From DASZHJ01 sp035507155 (GTDB taxonomy: Bacteria > Pseudomonadota > Alphaproteobacteria > ATCC43930 > CGMCC-115725), in NCBI GenBank assembly GCA_035507155.1, contig DATJOK010000229.1, forward strand, positions 1 to 46,435: a stretch of 46,435 nt of DNA, written 5' to 3'. Shown piece after piece: positions 1 through 7,707 of the stretch. The notes under the pieces were generated by a model. It saw only the letters and a list, made by a program, of their open reading frames with translations. It did not search any database and was not told where the DNA came from. A program made the translations under genes and the position numbers. The stretch's first letter is position 1, and each line of letters begins with the position of its first letter.

Positions 1-1024
1 GCTCCACCAGTCCCGCCGGCATGCCCTTGGGGAAACTGAGACAGAGGATGTGCGGCGCGCGCACGCGCTCCTCCGCCATCAGGGCGCCGGAATTACGCAG
101 ACCCTCGGCGAGCCGCCGGGTCAGCATGCGGAGCCGCTCGACGATCGCATCCGAGCCCCAGCCCGCCACCAGCTCCATGCCGATCGAGGCCATCTCCATG
201 GAGATGAAATGGTCGCGCTCGCCCATGTCGAAGCGCCGCGCGTTCTCCACGTATCGGGTGTCGCTGAAATAGGGCACGCGGTCGGCGGCGATCGCGCGCC
301 GGCCATAGCTGGTCTGCTCCAGCGGCACGCCGTCCTGCCGGCGTTTCGCCACGTAGAGGAAGGCGCGGCCATAGGGGCCGAGCACCCATTTATAGGTGGG
401 GAAGATCAGAAAATCCGGATCGAGCTGGCGCACGTCGAGCCTGGTGATGCCGGCCGCATGGGTCGCATCCACCAGGAACGCCGCGCCCTGCCGCTTGAGC
501 GCCGCCGCGATCGCATCGAGATCGAGGGCGCCGCCATCGGACCAGTGCACCGAGGAGATCGAGGCCAATCCCACCGGCGCCGCGCCCGGCCGCTCGATGG
601 CATCCAGTACCGCCGCGGTCCAGTCGGCATCCGCCGGCTGCTTCACGATCTCGACCGTGAAGCCCTGGGCCTCGGCGCGGCCCATCCATTCCAGCATCGG
701 CGAGGTGTGGTCATTTTCCAGCAATAAAACGCGGGAGCCCCGCGGCACCTGCAGGATCTTGCCGGCGGCGGCTACGCCGTAGCCCACCGAGGAGATCAGC
801 GCCACGTCATCGGGATCGGCGTTGATGAGCCGTGCCGCCGCCTTGCGCGCGCGCTCGTGCTGCTGCAATGCGAAATCGGGGGCGATCTTCCAGGGCTGCC
901 CCTTGCGGCCGGCGCCGATGCGGCCCGCCTCCTGGCTCGCCTTCGGCAGCGGGCTCCAGGCCGCCGCGTTGAGATAGCAGACCTCCCGGGGAATATCGAA
1001 AAGTGCTCGCTGCGATGCCAGCAT
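1..1024 (-). CDS. Class V PLP-dependent aminotransferase (partial)
   Basis: The frame reads from an ATG at 1024 without a stop to the left window edge (341 codons), so the C-terminus is missing; family members are usually about 380-400 residues. The start has a good ribosome binding site (GGGAGAA about 8 bases upstream). The N-terminus MLASQRALFDIP and the block DATHAAGITRLDV followed by FPTYKWVLGPYG are typical of the kynureninase / isopenicillin-N-epimerase / cysteine-desulfurase fold. Lys212 in TYKW is the expected Schiff-base lysine for PLP. The substrate cannot be told; cysteine desulfurase, epimerase or kynureninase-like lyase are all possible. It is transcribed divergently from the hypothetical gene at 1138, with 113 bases between them. 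Confidence 0.85.
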   Translation of the reverse strand, partial: MLASQRALFDIPREVCYLNAAAWSPLPKASQEAGRIGAGRKGQPWKIAPDFALQQHERARKAAARLINADPDDVALISSVGYGVAAAGKILQVPRGSRVLLLENDHTSPMLEWMGRAEAQGFTVEIVKQPADADWTAAVLDAIERPGAAPVGLASISSVHWSDGGALDLDAIAAALKRQGAAFLVDATHAAGITRLDVRQLDPDFLIFPTYKWVLGPYGRAFLYVAKRRQDGVPLEQTSYGRRAIAADRVPYFSDTRYVENARRFDMGERDHFISMEMASIGMELVAGWGSDAIVERLRMLTRRLAEGLRNSGALMAEERVRAPHILCLSFPKGMPAGLVE

Positions 1025-1137
1025 GTACGGTCTTCTCCCTTGTCCAGCCCCGGTCGAGCCTACAGGCTTTGGCCCCACCGGCCCAGGCCTCGAGAGGGTT
1101 GACCATCATTGGGCTGTCCCCGCATGGTCAGCGCATC

Positions 1138-1713
1138 ATGGCCTCGAAATTCGCCCCCGGCGACATCGCCTATGCCAAGGACGGCCGGTCCTATACGGTG
1201 GAGGACGTGGACGCCGGCATCGTCTATTGCCGCGGCTCGAACGGGGCGGAGGCGGACTTCCCCGAGGCGGCGCTATCGACCGAGGCGGAATGGTCGGCGC
1301 GCTCGAGCGGTCGGCGGGATGTCTCCTATGCGCGGCTGAAGCAGGCCTCGGTCTACAAGGCGGCGGGCGTCCGGCTCGACCGCGCCGCCGCCGCCCAGCT
1401 TCTGGCCAAGTTGCAGCGGCTCTCACCGGGGCTCATCGATTTCGCCGCCTTCACCGTGGCGAGCCGAGCGATGACCGAGAACGGCGACAGCGACTTGGTG
1501 GGCGAACTCTCGATCGTCAAATGCCGCGAGCTCTTCGATGCGGCGACGCCGGAAGTGCGGGCGAGCCTCCTCGCCAATCTGCTGAGCACCCCGCCGGCGG
1601 TGCTGGTGGACGCGGCGCGGCTCGGCGACAATCTGATGCGGGCGATGCTGGAGAAGGGCCTGGCACCCCATACCGAGGCCTTCGAGGCATTCGGCAACCG
1701 CCGCCGGCGGTAG
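1138..1713 (+). CDS. Hypothetical protein (191 aa)
   Basis: The frame is open from 1003, but the first ATG with a sensible N-terminus is at 1138 (MASKFAPGDIAYAKDGRSY). The first 40 residues (FAPGDIAYAKDGRSYTVEDV, then GSNGAEADFPEAAL) look like a small beta-rich domain of the kind that measures or binds something. The remainder (from about residue 65) is helical, with alternating charged and hydrophobic residues and a run of leucines (ASLLANLLSTPPAVLVDAA). No signal peptide or membrane segment is visible. It ends 6 bases before the YaiI-type gene, so the two are probably co-transcribed. I do not recognise the family. Codon use matches the neighbours, and the frame is conserved in character throughout, so I take it as real. 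Confidence 0.7.
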   Translation: MASKFAPGDIAYAKDGRSYTVEDVDAGIVYCRGSNGAEADFPEAALSTEAEWSARSSGRRDVSYARLKQASVYKAAGVRLDRAAAAQLLAKLQRLSPGLIDFAAFTVASRAMTENGDSDLVGELSIVKCRELFDAATPEVRASLLANLLSTPPAVLVDAARLGDNLMRAMLEKGLAPHTEAFEAFGNRRRR

Positions 1714-1719
1714 CGCGCC

Positions 1720-2178
1720 ATGACCGACATCTATGTCGACGGCGATGCCTGCTCGGTGCGCGAGGAAGTCTACCGCGTTGCGGAGCGCCTCCATCTCAAG
1801 GTGTTCGTGGTCTCGAACGGCTCGCGCCCGATCCGGCCGCCGCGGGACCCCAACGTCCAGATGGTGGTGGTGAGCGAGGGCGCCGACAAGGCGGACGACT
1901 GGATCGTCGAGCGCATCACGCCGGCCGACGTCTGCGTCACCGCCGACATCCCGCTCGCGTCACGCTGCCTCGCCAAGGGTGCGCGCGCCCTCTCGCCGCT
2001 CGGCAAGCCCTGGACGCCGGACAACATCGGCAACGCGCTCGCCGGCCGCGAGATTGCCCGCCATCTGCGCGAGATCGGCGTGGGCTCCGGTGGGCCGGCG
2101 CCCATCACCAAGGCGGACCGCTCGCGCTTTTTGGGCGCGCTCGACCAGGCGCTGCAGGCGGCGCTCCGCGGCCGCTGA
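1720..2178 (+). CDS. YaiI/YqxD family protein (UPF0178, DUF188)
   Basis: This 152-residue protein begins MTDIYVDGDACSVREEVYRVA. That is the hallmark start of the YaiI/YqxD family, in which the acidic DGDAC motif sits at the end of the first strand of a PIN-like fold. The conserved GADKADDWIVERI and DIPLASRCLAKGA blocks are also present, as is the basic tail PLGKPWTPDNI. Length equals the family norm (about 150). The family is suspected to be nuclease-like because of its PIN-type acidic site, but its function is not established. The gene is 6 bases downstream of the hypothetical gene at 1138 and probably in the same transcript. Confidence 0.9.
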   Translation: MTDIYVDGDACSVREEVYRVAERLHLKVFVVSNGSRPIRPPRDPNVQMVVVSEGADKADDWIVERITPADVCVTADIPLASRCLAKGARALSPLGKPWTPDNIGNALAGREIARHLREIGVGSGGPAPITKADRSRFLGALDQALQAALRGR

Positions 2179-2271
2179 GGTCTGCCCCGCGATTGCTGGT
2201 CCAGGCGCTTTCCGTCAAACTCGGCCAAAGAAAGCCCGGCGCGAATCGGGCGTTCCCTGGGGGAGGAAATC

Positions 2272-3456
2272 ATGCGCGTGATCCGATCGCTGTTCTATGG
2301 CGCGGCCCTGGCGGCGGTGCTGGCCGGGCCGGCGCAAGCGGCCGAGACCGTGAAGGTCGGGCTGATCCTGCCTTATTCCGGCGTTTTCGCCCGGCTCGGC
2401 GAGACCATGGACAACGCGGTGAAGCTCTGGGTCGAGCAGAACGGCGACAGCGCCGGCGGGACCAAGATCGAGATCATCCGCCGCGACGAGACCGGGCCCA
2501 ACCCCGACACGGTGAAGCGCCTGGCGCAGGAGCTGATCGCCCGCGATCACGTGCAGATGCTGGCGGGCCTCGTGTTCACGCCGAATGCGCTCGCGGTGGC
2601 GCCGCTCGCTACCGAAGGCAAGGTTCCCGTGGTGATCATGAACGCCGCCACCGCGGTCATCACCACCAAGTCGCCCTATTTCACCCGCGTGTCGCTGACC
2701 CTGCCGCAGACGACGGAAATCTTCGGTCACTGGGCCGCGACCAAAGGTGGCGCAAAGACCGCCTACACCGCGGTCTCGGACTACGGTCCCGGCCACGACG
2801 CCGAGGAGTCGTTCAAACGCAGCTTCACCGAGGCCGGCGGCACCATCGTCGGCAGCGTGCAATTTCCGGTGATGAACCCGGACTTCGCGCCCTTCCTGCA
2901 GCGCGTCCTCGATCAGAAGCCGAACGCGCTCTATGCCTTCATTCCCGGCGGCAGCCAGCCGCCTGCCTTCGTCAAGGCCTTCCATGAGCTCGGCCTCGAC
3001 AAGGCCGGCATTCGCCTGATGCCGAGCGCCGAGGCGATCGACGAGGCCGACCTGCAGAATCTGGGCGATCTCGCCTCGGGCATCGTCAGCGCCACCAACT
3101 ACACCGCCGCCTTTCCCTCGCCCACCAACAAGGCCTTCGTCGCCGCCTGGAAGAAGGCTTACGGCGCCGACAAGGATCCCGACCTCTTCGCCGTCGGCGC
3201 CTATGACGGCATGGCACTCATCTACGACGTGGCGAAGAAGCAGACCGGCAAGTTCGACGGCGATGCCGCCATGGCCACCATCAAGGGCTGGAGCCACGAG
3301 AGCCCGCGCGGTCCGATCAGCATCGACCCGGCGACGCGCGACATCGTGCAGAACGTCTATATCTGTCGCGTCGAGAAGGTGGGCGACCGTCTTGCCAATG
3401 TGGTGATCGAGACCTATCAGGCGGTGAAGGACCCCTGGAAAGAGCGCAACAAGTAG
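2272..3456 (+). CDS. ABC transporter substrate-binding protein, branched-chain amino acid type
   Basis: A 394-residue periplasmic binding protein of the Peripla_BP_6 (LivJ/LivK) type. Residues 1-23 form a Sec signal peptide (MRVIRSLFYGAALAAVLAG, cleavage near AQAAE). The mature part starts TVKVGLILPYSGVFARLG, the usual first strand of this fold. A strong ribosome binding site (GGGGGAGGAAATC) precedes the ATG. No permease or ATPase gene lies nearby, so it must borrow a transporter or act as a sensor/scavenger. The stop is 25 bases from the start of a MetE-like gene, so the two are likely one operon. This suggests that the imported ligand feeds, or is fed by, that methyl-transfer reaction; this link is inference. 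Confidence 0.9.
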   Translation: MRVIRSLFYGAALAAVLAGPAQAAETVKVGLILPYSGVFARLGETMDNAVKLWVEQNGDSAGGTKIEIIRRDETGPNPDTVKRLAQELIARDHVQMLAGLVFTPNALAVAPLATEGKVPVVIMNAATAVITTKSPYFTRVSLTLPQTTEIFGHWAATKGGAKTAYTAVSDYGPGHDAEESFKRSFTEAGGTIVGSVQFPVMNPDFAPFLQRVLDQKPNALYAFIPGGSQPPAFVKAFHELGLDKAGIRLMPSAEAIDEADLQNLGDLASGIVSATNYTAAFPSPTNKAFVAAWKKAYGADKDPDLFAVGAYDGMALIYDVAKKQTGKFDGDAAMATIKGWSHESPRGPISIDPATRDIVQNVYICRVEKVGDRLANVVIETYQAVKDPWKERNK

Positions 3457-3481
3457 TCATCAGGAGAGAGCGAGGAGATCG

Positions 3482-4606
3482 ATGGCCGAGAGAACGAGAC
3501 CGCCCTTCCGCGCCGACCATGTCGGCAGCCTGCTGCGCCCGCCGCGCTTGCGCGAGGCGCGCGCCGCCCGCGACAAGGGCACGCTCTCGGCGGCGGAGCT
3601 CGCCAAGGTGGAGGACGAGGCCATCCGCGAGGTGGTGAAGCTGCAGGAAGATGCCGGGCTCAAGCTCGCCACCGACGGCGAGTTCCGCCGCAAGGAATGG
3701 CACATGGACTTCCTCAAGCAGTTCGCCAACGTGCGCGAGGTGCCGTCGCAGATCAAGCTGCGCTTCCATACTCATGAAGGCGACACCGAGGTGACGCCGC
3801 CGAGCCTCCGGGTCGAAGGCAAGCTCGGACGACCGCATGGCATCTTCGTCGACCACTTCAAGTTCCTGCATTCCGTCACCAGGATGACGGCGAAGCAGAC
3901 CATCCCGTCGCCCACCATCCTGCATTTCCGCGGCGGCCGCGCAGCGGTGGACAAGGCGGCCTATCCCGAGATGGACGCGTTCTTCGCCGATCTGGCGCGG
4001 GTCTACAGCGAGGAGATCGCCGATCTCGGGGCCGCGGGCTGCCGCTATCTGCAGATCGACGACACCAACTTCGCCTATCTCTGCGATCCCACCATGCGCG
4101 AGCAGGTGCGCACCAACATCGGCGAGGATCCGGACCGGCTGCCGGGCATCTACGTGAAGCTGGTGAACGACGCGATCGCGAAGCGGCCCAAGGACATGGC
4201 TGTCTGCATGCACATCTGCCGCGGCAACAACCAGAGCGCCTGGCTCGCTGAGGGCGGCTACGACCCGGTGGCGGAAGAGATCTTCGACGGTCTCGGGATC
4301 GACGGCTTCTTCCTGGAATACGACACGCCGCGCGCCGGCGATTTCAAGCCGCTGCGCTTCGTGCCCAAGGGCAAGATGGTGGTGCTCGGCCTCATCACCA
4401 CCAAGCTGCCGGAACTCGAGCGCAAGGACATGCTGAAGCGCCGCATCGACGAGGCGGCCCGCTACGTGCCCCTGGAGCAGCTCGCGATCAGCCCGCAATG
4501 CGGGTTCTCCAGCACCGTCGAGGGCAACAAGGTCACCGTGGCGGACGAGATCGCCAAGCTGCGGCTCGCCGTCGAGGTCGCCGAGGAGGTCTGGGGCGGC
4601 GGCTGA
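3482..4606 (+). CDS. Core MetE-like cobalamin-independent methyltransferase (copy 1)
   Basis: At 374 residues this corresponds only to the catalytic C-terminal barrel of MetE (full MetE is about 750). All four zinc/thiolate ligands expected from MetE are visible: His244 and Cys246 in MHICRGN, Glu279 in FLEYD, and Cys340 in SPQCGFSS. The N-terminus PPFRADHVGSLLRP is typical of annotated 5-methyltetrahydropteroyltriglutamate-homocysteine methyltransferase paralogues (YxjG/YxjH-like). It probably transfers a methyl group to a zinc-bound thiol, but donor and acceptor are unknown. A near twin lies at 20012. The gene follows a substrate-binding protein by 25 bases and converges on the doxX gene with only 2 bases between the ends. 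Confidence 0.88.
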   Translation: MAERTRPPFRADHVGSLLRPPRLREARAARDKGTLSAAELAKVEDEAIREVVKLQEDAGLKLATDGEFRRKEWHMDFLKQFANVREVPSQIKLRFHTHEGDTEVTPPSLRVEGKLGRPHGIFVDHFKFLHSVTRMTAKQTIPSPTILHFRGGRAAVDKAAYPEMDAFFADLARVYSEEIADLGAAGCRYLQIDDTNFAYLCDPTMREQVRTNIGEDPDRLPGIYVKLVNDAIAKRPKDMAVCMHICRGNNQSAWLAEGGYDPVAEEIFDGLGIDGFFLEYDTPRAGDFKPLRFVPKGKMVVLGLITTKLPELERKDMLKRRIDEAARYVPLEQLAISPQCGFSSTVEGNKVTVADEIAKLRLAVEVAEEVWGGG

Positions 4607-4608
4607 GC

Positions 4609-5073
4609 TCAGGCCGCCGCGCGGCGGCCGAGCAACGCCGGCAGGACGAAGCGGTCGAGGGAGATCGGACCGGGGCCGCGGGTCAGGATGAAGAGCAGCA
4701 TCGCCGCCCAGGTCAGGTGCTCGATCCAGCTCTCGGGATAGACGAAGAGCTGGATCACCAGCGCCTGACCCAGCATGGGGAGCGTGGCGAGCCGCGTCGC
4801 CAGCCCCAGGAACAGCAGCACCGGGCAGGTGAGCTCGATCGTCGTCGCCATATAGGCGGCGAGCTCCGGCGGCAGCACCGGCACCTGGTATTCCTGGGTG
4901 AAGAGAGTGACGGTGGTCTGCCAGCTCGCGATCTTCGTGAGGCCGGCGTTCCAATAGATCGCGCCGACGCAGATGCGGAACAGCAGCTGAAAGAGCGCCA
5001 GGGGGACGCGCTCCAGGGCGGCGCGGAGCGAGAGCGAGCGAGCGGCCAGCGCCGCCGTTACCGCGGTCGTCAT
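4609..5073 (-). CDS. DoxX family membrane protein of the bufferin operon
   Basis: A 154-residue protein with four predictable hydrophobic segments: LALFQLLFRICVGAIYW, the MATTIELTCPVLLFLGLA stretch, PMLGQALVIQLFVY, and HLTWAAMLLFILT. It has the DoxX fingerprint of an N-terminal RICVGAIYWNAGLTKIASW segment. I chose the ATG at 5073, preceded by GAGG at a 9-base distance; a TTG at 5088 overlapping the bufC stop is also possible. It is the last gene of the bufA-bufB-bufC-doxX transcription unit. DoxX-family proteins commonly accompany bufferin operons (often called BufD), and a role in redox or maturation at the inner membrane is presumed, not shown. Confidence 0.85.
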   Translation of the reverse strand: MTTAVTAALAARSLSLRAALERVPLALFQLLFRICVGAIYWNAGLTKIASWQTTVTLFTQEYQVPVLPPELAAYMATTIELTCPVLLFLGLATRLATLPMLGQALVIQLFVYPESWIEHLTWAAMLLFILTRGPGPISLDRFVLPALLGRRAAA

Positions 5074-5084
5074 GGTGATTTTCC

Positions 5085-5870
5085 TCAATCTGTCGCTTCA
5101 CGGCCTCGATCAAAGGCGGTGACGGCGCCCTCGCGGAAGAGATCGGCGAAACCGGTGGCAAGATCGAAGTCCGGATCGAGCGCCAGCGCCGCCTCGGCCG
5201 CATCAGCCAGCGGCTCGCCGAGCGCCAGCGACGAGCGGAAAGCGAAAGGCGCGGGGTCGAGGGGCCGCATGACCACCTCATCGAGGATCCGCCGCACCTC
5301 GAGCCGGACGCCGCCGATGTCGAGATCGACCGCGTGCGGCTCGCTGCCCTGGCGGTTGGCGCGCCAGATCGCATCCACCGGCCAGGGCGAGGCAAGGAGG
5401 CCCAGCGATGGATCCAGGCGGAAGCTGAGTTCGGCCATCTGGATTTCGCTAACGACCGCCAGGGCGCTCGCCGGAAGCGGCGGCGCATCGGGCGCCTGGG
5501 CCGCGCGGCGCATCAGCCATTCGAGTCGCGCGACGTCCGCGAGGTAGGGGAGGTGAGCGCAGGGTGGAAATGATGCGAGGAACGCCGGGAAGCCCTCGCC
5601 ATAGGCGGAGAGGCAGGCCTGCTGCGGCGGGAAGGCGCGGATGAACTCGTCGGCCGCGTAGAGGAAGAAGCGCTCGTCCACCAGCCGGCAGATGGCCGGG
5701 AACGCGTCTTTCAGCACCGTCTTCAGGGAGACGAAGGTGTTGTTGCGATAGACCTCGAGCCGCTCTTCCGCGGAAAGGCCGTCCGCCGCGACGAGATCGT
5801 CGAGATCGCCGGCGTCACGGCCGAGGATGGCGGCGTGCAGGCGCGCTTGCAATGTCGCGAGCTCAGGCAT
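5085..5870 (-). CDS. bufC: BufC-type DUF2063 partner protein
   Basis: A 261-residue soluble protein. Its N-terminal half contains LSAEERLEVYRNNTFVSLKTVLKDAFPAI in register with the DUF2063 (HvfC/BufC) family: the YRNN motif near residues 41-44 followed by a helical domain. A C-terminal domain from about residue 150 carries IQMAELSFRLDPSLGLL. Members of this family bind the MNIO enzyme and the leader of the bufferin precursor, helping the modification of cysteines. The start overlaps the end of bufB by 8 bases and the stop lies just before doxX, so translation is probably coupled. No signal peptide is visible, so it acts in the cytoplasm. Confidence 0.9.
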   Translation of the reverse strand: MPELATLQARLHAAILGRDAGDLDDLVAADGLSAEERLEVYRNNTFVSLKTVLKDAFPAICRLVDERFFLYAADEFIRAFPPQQACLSAYGEGFPAFLASFPPCAHLPYLADVARLEWLMRRAAQAPDAPPLPASALAVVSEIQMAELSFRLDPSLGLLASPWPVDAIWRANRQGSEPHAVDLDIGGVRLEVRRILDEVVMRPLDPAPFAFRSSLALGEPLADAAEAALALDPDFDLATGFADLFREGAVTAFDRGREATD

Positions 5871-6711
5871 GAACCGATCCTGCCACCTCGTCGGCCCGCC
5901 GCGCTTCCTGCACCAGCACCGGCAGTCCTGGCAACTTGCTGTCCCATTCGATCAAGGTCGGCGCCTGGCGAAAGCGCCGCACCGCATGGGCGTAGAGGTC
6001 CCAGACCGCGTCGGCGACCGGGGCGCCGTGATCGTCGATCAGCAGCGGGCGGCCGCGGCGCTCGTCGCGAAAGTGGCCGGCGAGATGCATCTCGCCCACC
6101 GCCGCCGTCGGCAGCGCGTCGAGGTAGGCCACGGCATCGAGGCCGAAATTCTCCGCGGTCACGTAGATATTGTTGACGTCGCAGAGGATGCCGCAGCCGC
6201 TCCGGCGCGCGAGCTCGGCGAGGAACTCCGGCTCCGGTATTCTGGACTGATGGAAGCGCAAGTAGGACGAGGGATTCTCCACGAGAACCCGCCGCCCCAG
6301 CGTCTCCTGCATCACCTCGACGTTTCGGCAGACGACGGTCAGCGTCTCCTCGGTGAGGGGCAGCGGCAGGAGATCGTTCAGATAGACGCCGCCGTTGACG
6401 CTCCAGGAAAGATGCTCGGAGACGAGAGCGGGATCGATGCGGTCCGCCAGCGTCTTGAGCCGCGCGAGATGGTCGCGGTCGATGCCTTCGGCGCTGCCGA
6501 GCGAAAGCCCGACGCCGTGCAGGCTCACGGGGTAGAGCGCGCGCGCCGCCTCAAGCTGGCGCAACGCCGGTCCGTTCCCGATGAAATTCTCCGAGTGCAC
6601 CTCGACGAAGGAGAGGGCGGGCCGCGTCGCCAGGATCTCGGCGAAGTGCGGTGCGCGCAGCCCGATGCCGGCTGTCGCGCGCGGCTCGACGCCGCCGTCA
6701 AGGAGAGACAT
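5863..6711 (-). CDS. bufB: BufB-type MNIO enzyme (DUF692)
   Basis: A 282-residue multinuclear non-heme iron-dependent oxidative enzyme. It shows the whole DUF692 pattern of likely metal ligands on a TIM barrel: VEVHSENF (Glu37, His39), His65 in SLHGVG, SEHLSW (Glu99, His100), VENPSS (Glu145), CDVNN (Asp178), EMHLAGH (Glu207, His209, His213), DDHGAPV (Asp227, His228) and IEWDS (Glu255). In bufferin systems this enzyme converts core-peptide cysteines to 5-thiooxazole groups that bind copper. It lies 22 bases downstream of the bufferin precursor gene and overlaps bufC by 8 bases. Confidence 0.93.
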   Translation of the reverse strand: MSLLDGGVEPRATAGIGLRAPHFAEILATRPALSFVEVHSENFIGNGPALRQLEAARALYPVSLHGVGLSLGSAEGIDRDHLARLKTLADRIDPALVSEHLSWSVNGGVYLNDLLPLPLTEETLTVVCRNVEVMQETLGRRVLVENPSSYLRFHQSRIPEPEFLAELARRSGCGILCDVNNIYVTAENFGLDAVAYLDALPTAAVGEMHLAGHFRDERRGRPLLIDDHGAPVADAVWDLYAHAVRRFRQAPTLIEWDSKLPGLPVLVQEARRADEVAGSVHA

Positions 6712-6733
6712 CGACCCGCCCGTTCCTTCAGCC

Positions 6734-7009
6734 TTACTTGGCGGCGAGGCTGCCGCCGCTGATCTTCATGCAGGTGCCGGCGGGAACATAGATCCAGCTG
6801 TCGCCGGCGGCGGCGCGCTTGGACTCGCCGGCGCAGGAGTGGGTCGCGGTCTGGCAGTCGTTCTGGCCGCTGGCGGCGACGCCATAGCACTTCTCCGCCG
6901 TGAAGGCGGGCGCCGGCGCCGGACCCGCATTGGCAAGCGTCGGCATCATGACGGCCGCGCCGAGCGCGGCGGCGACCAGGAGGCCGGTCTTGGTGGCAGG
7001 CTTTTGCAT
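6734..7009 (-). CDS. bufA: Bufferin precursor peptide (DUF2282, BufA1 type)
   Basis: A 91-residue secreted precursor. Residues 1-28 form a Sec signal peptide (cleavage near LANAG). The mature part has exactly four cysteines: Cys41 in EKCYGVA, Cys52 in NDCQTA, Cys59 in HSCAG and Cys80 in AGTCMK. It matches the BufA1 signature EKCYGVA...NDCQTA.HSCAG...WIYVPAGTC. From published bufferin work, the middle two cysteines are the ones modified by the MNIO and the outer two can form a disulfide; the mature peptide binds copper in the periplasm. A ribosome binding site (GGAGAG) lies about 7 bases upstream. It is the first gene of the operon and is divergent from the sigma-factor gene. Confidence 0.93.
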   Translation of the reverse strand: MQKPATKTGLLVAAALGAAVMMPTLANAGPAPAPAFTAEKCYGVAASGQNDCQTATHSCAGESKRAAAGDSWIYVPAGTCMKISGGSLAAK

Positions 7010-7083
7010 GGAAGTCTCTCCGGTTAATCTAGTTGAACCTGCGGGACCGATCCGGCGTGCCGCCGAGCGCCCGCACCCATCTG

Positions 7084-7108
7084 TTCGCGGCGCGCTACCA
7101 TTGGTTAC
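7084..7108 (-). promoter_or_regulatory. Candidate SigF-type ECF promoter of the bufferin operon
   Basis: On the minus strand GTAACC (7108-7103) is followed after 15 bases by CGAA (7087-7084). I recall the Caulobacter SigF consensus as GTAACC-N16-CGAA, so this is one base shorter in the spacer. A start of transcription near 7077 would give bufA a leader of about 68 bases. The site lies between bufA and the cognate-looking sigma gene, which is where a regulated promoter is expected. Autoregulation of the sigma gene from the plus strand is not evident, because no plus-strand copy of the motif was seen. Confidence 0.5.
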
Positions 7109-7131
7109 GGGTAAGGATCCGAAAATCCGCG

Positions 7132-7707
7132 ATGGCGCCAGCAGAGGCGGATCACGATGCTGCGAGGGAGCGCGACTGGTCGGGGTTAATGGCCGCGGCG
7201 CAGGACGGTGACCGTGCCGCTTATGACCGGCTCCTGCGCGAGATCCTGCCTTTCATCCGCGCGGTGGCGGCACGCCAGCACCGGGCGCCGGATCGGATCG
7301 AGGACGTCGTGCAGGATGTGCTGCTGACTCTGCACCGGGTGCGGCATACCTATGATCCGACACGACCCTTCACCCATTGGCTGGCTACGGTGGCGCGCCG
7401 CCGGTCGATCGATGCGCTGCGGCGGCGCGGCCGGACGGAAAAAAATGAGGTCATCGATCCGGTTGCCTATGAAACTTTTGCCGATCCGGCGGCGAACAGG
7501 GAAGCGGAGGTGCGCGAGCGCGCGTCGGGGCTCGGCAGCGCCATCGCGAGCCTGCCAAAGGGCCAGCGGGAGGCGATCGAGCTTCTGAAGCTGCGGGAGA
7601 TGTCCCTCGACGAGGCGGCGCGGGTCAGTGGCAAGTCGATCGCGTCGCTCAAAGTGAGCGTGCATCGCGCGATCAAGGCGCTGAGGGCGCAGCTCAGAGG
7701 AGGATGA
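7132..7707 (+). CDS. sigF: ECF RNA polymerase sigma factor, SigF-like
   Basis: A 191-residue sigma-70 family factor without an extracytoplasmic domain. Region 2 spans about residues 20-90 (YDRLLREILPFIRAVAAR, then EDVVQDVLLTLHRVRHTYDP and HWLATVARRRSIDALRRR). Region 4 spans about 130-185 (IASLPKGQREAIELLKLREMSL and a helix-turn-helix around ASLKVSVHRAIKALR). The frame is open from a TTG at 7033, but the ATG at 7132 gives the normal length and N-terminus. The stop overlaps the nrsF start in ATGA, the standard sigma/anti-sigma arrangement. It likely drives the divergent bufferin operon under copper or other metal stress, as known for Caulobacter SigF. Confidence 0.9.
   Translation: MAPAEADHDAARERDWSGLMAAAQDGDRAAYDRLLREILPFIRAVAARQHRAPDRIEDVVQDVLLTLHRVRHTYDPTRPFTHWLATVARRRSIDALRRRGRTEKNEVIDPVAYETFADPAANREAEVRERASGLGSAIASLPKGQREAIELLKLREMSLDEAARVSGKSIASLKVSVHRAIKALRAQLRGG

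Noticed and set aside
7103..7123. Plus-strand SigF-type promoter for the sigma gene.
   Set aside because: On the plus strand only an inverted GGTTAC and a CGAA 11 bases later are present, which does not fit the motif.
7033..7131. Longer sigma factor starting at the TTG at 7033.
   Set aside because: The extra 33 residues do not match the family and would begin 23 bases from the divergent bufA start.
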